Assembly (NCBI GenBank): GCA_011620465.1 | Contig: WOZC01000073.1 | Location: 1-12,440, forward strand | From: Anaerolineaceae bacterium | GTDB taxonomy: Bacteria > Chloroflexota > Anaerolineae > Anaerolineales > Anaerolineaceae | Direction: 5' to 3' | DNA length: 12,440 nt | In this document: in pieces, positions 1-5,829 of the stretch | Numbering within the stretch: position 1 is the first letter of the stretch | Layout: the number at the start of each line of letters is the position of its first letter | Position numbers and translations under genes: made by a program | Notes under the pieces: generated by a model | Databases searched by the model: none | Told to the model about the DNA's origin: nothing | The model's input: the letters and a program-made list of their open reading frames with translations, nothing else

Positions 1-973
1 TTTGAGCTGTGTCATAGATGTCCTGGTCAAGATTCGTAAATTCTTTCATACTGGTTTGGCGGGTGTAGGTGGAAAAATCGGAATAACGTATCTTGATCTG
101 AACAACACTGCCTGCTAATTCAGCCTTGCGAAGACGAGAGCCAACTTTTTCAGAGAGACCATGTAAGATTCTCAGCAAGTTTTCTTCATCGTCCTGATCT
201 TCATGAAAAGTCATTTCATTGCTGACTGACTTGGGGTCTCCGCTATCCGGGTAGATAGGGGAATTGTCGATGCCTTTTGCCCTACGCCGCATCGATTCAG
301 CATGCTGCCCAAAATAGTTCTTTAAATCCATGTCGCTCAGAGTTGCCAATTTACCAATGGTGGTGATTCCCCGCTGACGCAGATGGGCAGCGGTTTTCGG
401 ACCTACTCCCCAGAGTGCCTGGATATCCAAAGGGGCCAAAAACTCCTCTTCTTTCCCCGGTTCAATCACCGTGATTTTTTGGGGAGAGCGACCGCTCTTT
501 ACTTGTTTCTTGCCATAATCATTGGCAATTTTCGCCACAAGCCGGCTGGTGGCACAACCCAGCGAACAAGGAAGCCCGGTCTCCTGCAGTACTCTTTTCT
601 GAAGATCGAGCGCAATTGAAGCAATCGGTTGAGGCATGTCACTGACATCCAGAAATGCTTCATCGATTGAAACTTGTTCAACGATCGGACTGGTATCCCG
701 CAGGATATCCATTACTTTTTTGGAGTAGTCGCTGTAGTGATGGAAACCACTGCGTACCAAGAGCAGGTCAGGAAGAATCTTGAGTGCTTCCCGGGTGGGC
801 ATGGCGGAACGAATACCGCGCACCCGGGCTGGATAAGAAGCAGAGGTTATCACCCCTCTACCACTTGGGCTGCCTCCCACGGCAAAAGTTTTTCCCTTCA
901 AAGATGGGTCAAGCAACTCTTCCACAGAGCAGAAGAAAGCATCAAGATCGAGGTGAATGATTTTGCGTATCAT
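1..973 (-). CDS. dinB: DNA polymerase IV (Y-family, DinB), C-terminus beyond window
   Basis: Y-family translesion polymerase that copies past damaged bases at low fidelity. The 324 visible residues start MIRKIIHLDLDAFF. D9 and the D104-E105 pair in VSIDEAFLDV are the catalytic metal-binding acids, and F14 aligns with the steric gate that excludes ribonucleotides (E. coli DinB F13). GCATSRLVAKIANDYGK (139-155) is the usual palm/fingers segment. A helix-hairpin-helix thumb follows (LWGVGPKTAAHLRQRGITTIG, about 184-204), then the start of the little-finger domain (NEMTF onward). The end, including any beta-clamp motif, lies outside the window. The ATG at 973 is the only usual start codon between an in-frame TGA upstream and the conserved N-terminus. 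No SD is visible, and the gyrB terminator ends only about 7 bases upstream, so the gene needs readthrough or a promoter I cannot see. Identity is very secure. Confidence 0.96.
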   Translation of the reverse strand, partial: MIRKIIHLDLDAFFCSVEELLDPSLKGKTFAVGGSPSGRGVITSASYPARVRGIRSAMPTREALKILPDLLLVRSGFHHYSDYSKKVMDILRDTSPIVEQVSIDEAFLDVSDMPQPIASIALDLQKRVLQETGLPCSLGCATSRLVAKIANDYGKKQVKSGRSPQKITVIEPGKEEEFLAPLDIQALWGVGPKTAAHLRQRGITTIGKLATLSDMDLKNYFGQHAESMRRRAKGIDNSPIYPDSGDPKSVSNEMTFHEDQDDEENLLRILHGLSEKVGSRLRKAELAGSVVQIKIRYSDFSTYTRQTSMKEFTNLDQDIYDTAQ

Positions 974-980
974 GACGTAG

Positions 981-1007
981 AAAAATCGCCCGCAATAGCA
1001 GGCGATT
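981..1007 (-). terminator. Intrinsic terminator after gyrB
   Basis: Inverted repeat AATCGCC (984-990) with GGCGATT (1001-1007). Two further G-C pairs are possible inside the loop around an AATA tip (994-997). Read on the minus strand, the stem runs into a T-run (981-985). It begins 8 bases after the gyrB stop codon at 1015-1017 and ends about 7 bases before the dinB start codon, so it should stop or attenuate transcription from gyrB into dinB. Confidence 0.8.
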
Positions 1008-1014
1008 CATCGTT

Positions 1015-2931
1015 TTAGACATCCAGGTTGCGAACCTCTTTGGCGTGGGTCTGGATAAAGCGTCGGCGGGGAGGCACCAGGGATCCCATCAACATATCAA
1101 AGGTCTGGTCGGCTTCGACCGCATCTTCGATATCAACCTGCAGCAGGGTCCGATTTTCAGGGTTCATGGTGGTTTCCCACAGCTGTTCAGGGTTCATTTC
1201 ACCAAGACCTTTATACCGGGAAATGGAAGCCTTTGCCTTGCCACCCAATTTTGCGACAATCCGTTCCATTTCATCATCGCTGTAAGCGTATGAGATCTGG
1301 TTGCGATAGCCGATGCGATACAACGGCGGTTGTGCGATGAAGAGGTGACCTTCATCGATGAGCGACTGCATGTATCGGAAGAAGAATGTCAGTAAAAGTG
1401 TACGGATGTGCGCGCCGTCAACATCGGCATCGGTCATAATAATAACCTTGCCATAACGTAGACCCTTGATGTCAAACGAATCACCAATTCCGGTTCCAAG
1501 CGCAGACACCAACGATCTTACTTCACGATTTCCCAGGATCTTGTCGAGACGAGCGCGTTCGGTGTTGAGGATCTTACCCCGAAGAGGCAGGATGGCCTGG
1601 AAATGACGGTCACGCCCTTGCTTGGCAGAACCGCCTGCCGATTCACCTTCGACGATGAACATTTCTGATTTGTTGGGGTCGCGTTCGGAGCAGTCCGCCA
1701 GTTTACCGGGCAGCGTCATGGATTCAAGCGCTGATTTCCGAATTACCAGGTCGCGTGCCTTTTTGGCAGCGTCCCTGGCACGGGCAGAGGTAAGACATTT
1801 TTGAATGATCGCCTTTCCAGCGGAAGGATTTTCATCCAGGAAGGTGGAAATAGATTCACCAACAACCTGTTGTACATAAGTTTGCACATCAGCATTCATA
1901 AGCTTAACTTTGGTTTGACTCTCAAATTGAGGATCGGGATGCTTGATGCTAATGATGCCAGTCAGACCTTCACGGGTGTCCTCACCGCTGAAATTCGGGT
2001 CGGTATCCTTCAGGTTACCAGATTTTCGACCATAATCGTTAATACTGCGGGTAATGGCAGCTCTTAATCCAGTCAGGTGGGTGCCGCCATCGCCGGTATT
2101 GATCGTATTGGCGAAACTGTAGATCGACTCGGAATAAGAATCGGTATATTGAACCGCAAATTCAATGTTTACTCCAGCAACCTCTTTTTCACCATAAATC
2201 ATAGGATGAAGCACTTCCCGATTGCGATTGACATAGCGGGCAAATGAAGCGATACCACCTTCAAAATGAAAGGTCATTTCTTTTCCAGTGCGTTCATCCA
2301 TGAGTTTGATGCTAATACCACGGGTGACGAAGGCCATTTCACGGAACCGTTGGGCAAGCGTTTCAAAACGATAGGAGACTTCTTCCAGAAAGATTGAGTG
2401 GTCAAAAAGGAAACTGGTTGTTGTTCCGGTTTCTTCGCCCTTATAAGTTCCAACGCTTTTCACGACATCCTGGGGAATGCCTTTTTCGTAACGCTGAAAA
2501 TAGATCTTATTGTCTCTGTGAACGGTAACTTCACACCATTCTGATAAGGCATTAACAGCGGAGACACCCACACCATGCAAACCACCAGAAACTTTATAAC
2601 TCCCTCCGCCAAATTTACCACCCGCGTGTAAAACGGTCATGACGACCTGCAGGGCAGAAATTTTCTTCTCAGGGTGAATGTCAACTGGAATACCGCGACC
2701 ATTGTCTTTGACCGTGACGCTTTCATCCGGGTGAATAACAATCGAGATGTCGGTCGCGCTTCCAGCAAGGGCCTCGTCAATTGAGTTGTCGACTACTTCG
2801 AAAATGAGGTGGTGCAGTGCTTTTGAATCGGTTCCACCGACATACATGCCTGGTCTGCGGCGTACTGCTTCAAGCCCTTCCAGAATTTGGATTGCATCTG
2901 CATCGTATTTGCCTGTGTTAGTGTTTTTCAA
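1015..2931 (-). CDS. gyrB: DNA gyrase subunit B (ATPase/TOPRIM subunit)
   Basis: B subunit of type IIA topoisomerase. It hydrolyses ATP to drive negative supercoiling with GyrA, which is not in this window. Numbering from the chosen TTG start: GHKL ATPase motifs are FEVVDNSIDEA (catalytic Glu about 45), DNGRGIP (about 76-82) and GGLHGVG (about 116-122). The QTK loop of the transducer is at about 339-341. The TOPRIM domain has EGESAGG (Glu about 428) and DADVDG (about 501-506). The C-terminus RRRFIQTHAKEVRNLDV is typical. At 638 residues it is the short form without the proteobacterial insertion. A GTG at 2950-2952 would add seven residues but has no SD. The TTG at 2929-2931 has GGAGAG five bases upstream and gives a family-like N-terminus, so I chose it. 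ParE is the main alternative, since gyrase and topo IV B subunits are hard to separate by eye. Confidence 0.95.
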   Translation of the reverse strand: MKNTNTGKYDADAIQILEGLEAVRRRPGMYVGGTDSKALHHLIFEVVDNSIDEALAGSATDISIVIHPDESVTVKDNGRGIPVDIHPEKKISALQVVMTVLHAGGKFGGGSYKVSGGLHGVGVSAVNALSEWCEVTVHRDNKIYFQRYEKGIPQDVVKSVGTYKGEETGTTTSFLFDHSIFLEEVSYRFETLAQRFREMAFVTRGISIKLMDERTGKEMTFHFEGGIASFARYVNRNREVLHPMIYGEKEVAGVNIEFAVQYTDSYSESIYSFANTINTGDGGTHLTGLRAAITRSINDYGRKSGNLKDTDPNFSGEDTREGLTGIISIKHPDPQFESQTKVKLMNADVQTYVQQVVGESISTFLDENPSAGKAIIQKCLTSARARDAAKKARDLVIRKSALESMTLPGKLADCSERDPNKSEMFIVEGESAGGSAKQGRDRHFQAILPLRGKILNTERARLDKILGNREVRSLVSALGTGIGDSFDIKGLRYGKVIIMTDADVDGAHIRTLLLTFFFRYMQSLIDEGHLFIAQPPLYRIGYRNQISYAYSDDEMERIVAKLGGKAKASISRYKGLGEMNPEQLWETTMNPENRTLLQVDIEDAVEADQTFDMLMGSLVPPRRRFIQTHAKEVRNLDV

Positions 2932-2936
2932 GATAA

Positions 2937-2942
2937 CTCTCC
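2937..2942 (-). promoter_or_regulatory. SD that decides the gyrB start (TTG)
   Basis: GGAGAG on the minus strand, five bases before TTG at 2931. It lies inside the possible GTG-initiated reading and just past the upstream stop codon (2945-2947). Ribosomes ending the membrane-protein gene would therefore terminate on the gyrB ribosome-binding site, which suggests translational coupling. Confidence 0.65.
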
Positions 2943-2944
2943 GC

Positions 2945-3937
2945 TCAAACACCCATTTGTTCGTTGACGGGTGTCTCTGTAATTAATGATTCTCGCACGC
3001 AATTGCGCGCATCAATATAAAAATGAAAACTGGCTACCCAAAAGATTGTAGTAATCACTGCATGCCCAAAGATTGAAATGATCAGCATCCAAGAATCGTC
3101 TTTGGGTATTTGCCAGAGAAAATTCGTGGCATAGGTAATCAAAAAAGCAATCATAAGAAAGATGGAAGTCTTTGCGTTGGTGGGTCTGACAGTTCGAATG
3201 CTTTGTTTGGCAGCAGTTGCGAAACTTTTTCCAGATAATAAGATTTCATGGGCAGTAAAGAACAAAGGGATCGTAGCTGAAATCAATCCAAGGCTGAGCA
3301 AGAAATAACCGACAGTGCCGAGGATGGGAAGGAACGAAGCAAAAACCGATATCAGGAGCAGTGCCGGCATAAGAATGAAGATGCTCAATAACGTGATCAC
3401 CACAGGCAGGGAAAGCAGTGAAAGCAGCTGTTGTGGCAGCCGGTCAGGAGCCAGTATTGAATTTTTGTCCTGGACAGAGTTACGGATCACCAATAGAAAA
3501 AGTGCTCCGAGCAAGAAACCTATCAGTGAGAAACCAAGGATGTAGAGCGTAGCAACCCCGGAAGATTCAACCTGGACCGCTGAAAAACTACCAAGAGGAT
3601 TACGCTCCATCGGTCGGTAAGCTAACAGGCTCGGGATTCCAATTGGGAAACTGCGCAAGAAGGCGGTCAAGCTAAAATTTTTGAAGACCTCAAAGACACT
3701 CGCACTCGCTTCTTCCCAGGATTTGAGCATTTCAGTTGAAGTTGAAGTGGGCAGCGTGATACCGCTGATTATTGTTTTTACCTGGTCACTTACCAGTAAA
3801 CGTTTTTCGAATAAAAAGAAAACGTCGAGTACAATGGGGAACAGTAAGAGGTAAAGATGCGTCGACAACGTGTTATAGCCTGCTTTGATTGCATCGATCA
3901 CTTTGGGCTGTTTTTTAGAAGGAAGTACGAATCTCAT
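2945..3937 (-). CDS. Multi-pass membrane protein of unknown function, upstream of gyrB
   Basis: 330 residues that I do not assign to a named family. By hydrophobicity there are about six membrane segments: roughly 26-45, 128-151, 172-200, 205-228, 256-276 and 283-308. A long, more polar stretch (about 46-127) separates the first two, and the N-terminus is basic (MRFVLPSKKQPK). The segment AAKQSIRTVRPTNAKTSIF (242-260) before the fifth helix resembles the amphipathic linkers of DUF975-like or glycerophosphodiesterase-type membrane domains, but this is only a resemblance. No catalytic motif is visible. The stop codon lies immediately before the gyrB SD, so the two are probably co-transcribed and translationally coupled. 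There is no SD at the ATG. A TGGTATAAT box ends nine bases upstream, which suggests a leaderless mRNA. Confidence 0.85.
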   Translation of the reverse strand: MRFVLPSKKQPKVIDAIKAGYNTLSTHLYLLLFPIVLDVFFLFEKRLLVSDQVKTIISGITLPTSTSTEMLKSWEEASASVFEVFKNFSLTAFLRSFPIGIPSLLAYRPMERNPLGSFSAVQVESSGVATLYILGFSLIGFLLGALFLLVIRNSVQDKNSILAPDRLPQQLLSLLSLPVVITLLSIFILMPALLLISVFASFLPILGTVGYFLLSLGLISATIPLFFTAHEILLSGKSFATAAKQSIRTVRPTNAKTSIFLMIAFLITYATNFLWQIPKDDSWMLIISIFGHAVITTIFWVASFHFYIDARNCVRESLITETPVNEQMGV

Positions 3938-3946
3938 AATCTATGA

Positions 3947-3955
3947 ATTATACCA
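3947..3955 (-). promoter_or_regulatory. Extended -10 promoter for the membrane protein-gyrB unit
   Basis: Minus-strand TGG-TATAAT: a perfect -10 hexamer (3947-3952) with an extended TGn element (3953-3955). The hexamer ends nine bases before the ATG at 3937, placing the expected transcription start at or within about 3 bases of the start codon. The -35 region is poor and is occupied by an inverted repeat (3967-3987). Confidence 0.55.
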
Positions 3956-3966
3956 TTTAACCTCAA

Positions 3967-3987
3967 AACATGCATCTATTGCATGTT
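3967..3987. repeat. Inverted repeat over the -35 region, possible operator
   Basis: AACATGC (3967-3973), 7-base spacer, GCATGTT (3981-3987): perfect 7-bp arms with 14-bp centre-to-centre spacing. It lies between the divergent genes at 3937 and 4104 and covers the -35 position of the minus-strand promoter. A dimeric repressor could bind here, but the binding protein is unknown. Confidence 0.4.
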
Positions 3988-4088
3988 AGCGAGTTCCCAC
4001 AGACGAAAAATTTCAATGATTTTTCTTGAGATGATGAAAATATGGGAATTTTTATACCTTCGCTCGAATGAAGGATTTTCTGGCAACG

Positions 4089-4097
4089 TGATAAAAT
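4089..4097 (+). promoter_or_regulatory. Extended -10 promoter, leaderless type
   Basis: TGA-TAAAAT: a five-of-six -10 hexamer (4092-4097) with a TGn extension. Only six bases separate it from the ATG at 4104, so transcription should begin at the start codon itself. No convincing -35 hexamer and no SD are visible. Confidence 0.45.
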
Positions 4098-4103
4098 TTT
4101 CTC

Positions 4104-4931
4104 ATGCAAAACCGACAACTCAGCGGGCTCTATTTGAACCGATTCAGCATCGTACTGGCTTTTCTCGCATTGGGGTTTTCTCTGATCTATCTTTTACCGA
4201 TTGATCTGCAAGCAAACGAAATAGATATCCTTGGGATACAGTTTGAGTTCTCTTTTTACAATTTCATTCCGATATTGTTGGCGTTGCTTGCAGTGGTTGG
4301 CGCTGTTTGGATCTTCTCAACACATCCAATCTGGCAAAACGAGAAGATGAATTTTCTTCGGATGCTTCCTCATCTGATGCTTCCGTTTATTTCAACCATG
4401 ATCCTTGCGACAGTTTTGAAGCAATCAGCCCGGAGCCAGGTCTGGTGGGTTGTTTTGCTGACCGGATATATCATCGTTGCCCTCCTGCTTAGGGCGGAAT
4501 ATGTCCTGATTGAGGATACAGGCATCAATTCACTTGGCTATTCGATTTTAGTTGTCAGTTTTTCTTTTGGACTGTTCCTTTTGCTGACCATTGCGTTAAA
4601 AAACAGCAACATACGAATGGTTGCCCAATTTTTACTGCTGTTTCTCTCGTCTTTGTTTGTTTCATTTCGCTTATTAAGCTTACACCAAGGTAGTAATGAC
4701 CAAATTTTGATGGCACTGCTGGCATCCTGGGTTGTGACACAATTGGCAGTTGGGCTGCATTACATCTTCATCCCTCCGATTCAATACGGGCTGTTGTTAA
4801 CCGGGCTGCTTTACAGCCTTTCCAGTTGGCTGAGCCAATACAAGGAAGAAAAAAAATGGCACCAATATCCTGAACCGATATTGATGTCAATTGTTACGAT
4901 CGTATTGATCGTAATCAGTTCAATTGTTTGA
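4104..4931 (+). CDS. Multi-pass membrane protein, function unknown
   Basis: 275 residues, highly hydrophobic, with eight or nine predicted membrane segments (about 14-32, 54-72, 86-105, 113-130, 145-165, 172-192, 200-222, 226-243, 258-274). Loops are short with few charges: LKQSARSQ (105-112), LLRAEYVLIEDTG (128-140) and SQYKEEKKWHQYPEP (244-258). I see no catalytic motif, ATP site or transporter signature. It may belong to an uncharacterised Chloroflexota membrane family (DUF5656 comes to mind, unverified). The ATG lacks an SD, and the -10 box six bases upstream supports a leaderless start. Its 3' end overlaps the convergent hydrolase gene by 12 bases, and its last codons carry an inverted repeat. 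Confidence 0.82.
   Translation: MQNRQLSGLYLNRFSIVLAFLALGFSLIYLLPIDLQANEIDILGIQFEFSFYNFIPILLALLAVVGAVWIFSTHPIWQNEKMNFLRMLPHLMLPFISTMILATVLKQSARSQVWWVVLLTGYIIVALLLRAEYVLIEDTGINSLGYSILVVSFSFGLFLLLTIALKNSNIRMVAQFLLLFLSSLFVSFRLLSLHQGSNDQILMALLASWVVTQLAVGLHYIFIPPIQYGLLLTGLLYSLSSWLSQYKEEKKWHQYPEPILMSIVTIVLIVISSIV
4894..4914. repeat. Hairpin at the convergent gene ends
   Basis: TTACGATC (4894-4901) pairs with GATCGTAA (4907-4914), giving 8 bp around a 5-base loop. It lies in the last codons of the plus-strand membrane gene and just past the stop of the minus-strand hydrolase gene. Neither strand has an immediate T-run, so a canonical terminator is doubtful. It could block the two convergent polymerases or stabilise RNA 3' ends. 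Confidence 0.4.
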
Positions 4932-5768
4932 TTCTTCCTTCTTTTTCTTCAATTCGGTCAAGTAGTGCCATTGCAAATTGCGAATATGAAGATCCTGGGC
5001 AAGACCGCCCATGCTAATGCGCGTCTTTCCACTGTCTTCAACGGATTGGGCGCGCAAGAATTCCAAAGGTTCGCGGCGCCTGAAAGCCGTCTTAACAAGT
5101 TTGCGGACCGATTTCAGATAATCCAGGTGACTGTTAGTGACCTCATCAATTTCTCCGCGCAAGATGACATCCCCATGTCCCTGGATGATGTTTTCGAGCC
5201 CCATGTTGCCTATCTCGGTGATGGTCTTGGTCAGCACATCAATATCGCCCCCGACAAAATATGGAATTGGCATATAAGCATCGCCACTAAAAAGAATGCG
5301 GTCGTCTTCAAGCAAGACCGAGACACAATCATCGGAGTGTCCGGGTGTTGAGAAGACCTTGATGTGTTTTTTTCCAATACGCAGGTATAAAGATCCCTGG
5401 GCGATGGTAATTTGAGGTTCCTTGATACAAAGTGTTCGGAAGAGCGGATTATCTTTGCCTGCTTCCGACAAGGCGCTTTGACTTCGAGTAAGCATTAATT
5501 CCCGACACAATTCATGTCCAATAACTGTTGCGGTTGGAAAAATGCAATTTCCCCAGCAATGATCGGCATGATGATGAGTATTGACGATGTAACGAACAGG
5601 AACCATCAGCTCATCTTCAATAAAACTTTTAATTTCGGGGGTTTCTTCTGGCATTAATGTGTCGATCAGAATTGCCCATTGGGGACCAATGATAACGCCA
5701 GCTGTTACTTGTGCGTAGACTTCACTTTGAAACCAATATACATTATCCGATACTCTCTCTTTTTGCAT
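4920..5768 (-). CDS. Metallo-beta-lactamase-fold hydrolase
   Basis: 282 residues with a complete MBL-fold dinuclear metal site. THHHADH gives H65, H67, D69 and H70; TPGHS gives H144; SGD gives D163; QGHGD gives H198. This order and spacing match the MBL hydrolase superfamily (lactonases, glyoxalase II-like and other thiol or ester hydrolases). The substrate cannot be read from the sequence. No signal peptide is seen, so it is probably cytoplasmic. The C-terminal 70 or so residues are helical and charged, ending in a Lys/Glu-rich tail (LKKKKEESNN). The ATG at 5768 has a good SD (GAGGTGA) and a sigma70-type promoter lies just upstream, so it is expressed apart from the surface-protein gene 61 bases away. 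Its end overlaps the convergent membrane gene by 12 bases. Confidence 0.92.
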   Translation of the reverse strand: MQKERVSDNVYWFQSEVYAQVTAGVIIGPQWAILIDTLMPEETPEIKSFIEDELMVPVRYIVNTHHHADHCWGNCIFPTATVIGHELCRELMLTRSQSALSEAGKDNPLFRTLCIKEPQITIAQGSLYLRIGKKHIKVFSTPGHSDDCVSVLLEDDRILFSGDAYMPIPYFVGGDIDVLTKTITEIGNMGLENIIQGHGDVILRGEIDEVTNSHLDYLKSVRKLVKTAFRRREPLEFLRAQSVEDSGKTRISMGGLAQDLHIRNLQWHYLTELKKKKEESNN

Positions 5769-5797
5769 TCCCTGTCACCTCATTGCGGATGGAAGAT

Positions 5798-5826
5798 AGA
5801 ATAGCATAAGTGAAAGTAAAAGTCAA
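5798..5826 (-). promoter_or_regulatory. Sigma70-type promoter of the MBL hydrolase
   Basis: Minus strand: -35 TTGACT (5821-5826), exactly 17-base spacer, -10 TATTCT (5798-5803) preceded by a TGC extension. The predicted start near 5791 gives a leader of about 22 nt carrying the SD GAGGTGA. The -35 begins four bases past the stop of the surface-protein gene. Of the promoters in the window, this and the one at 10512-10540 are the only ones with a recognisable -35 at ideal spacing. Confidence 0.6.
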
Positions 5827-5829
5827 AAA

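Noticed and set aside
674..1018. Open frame of 114 codons on the plus strand
   Set aside because: It lies antisense to the well-conserved dinB start and reads through the gyrB terminator, with no SD and no recognisable protein.
3938..4103. Possible small gene in the divergent gap
   Set aside because: The gap holds promoters and an inverted repeat. No start with SD and no conserved peptide was seen.
4965..5351. Open frame of 128 codons on the plus strand
   Set aside because: Antisense to the MBL hydrolase, whose motifs are intact, so it is a shadow of that gene's codon pattern.
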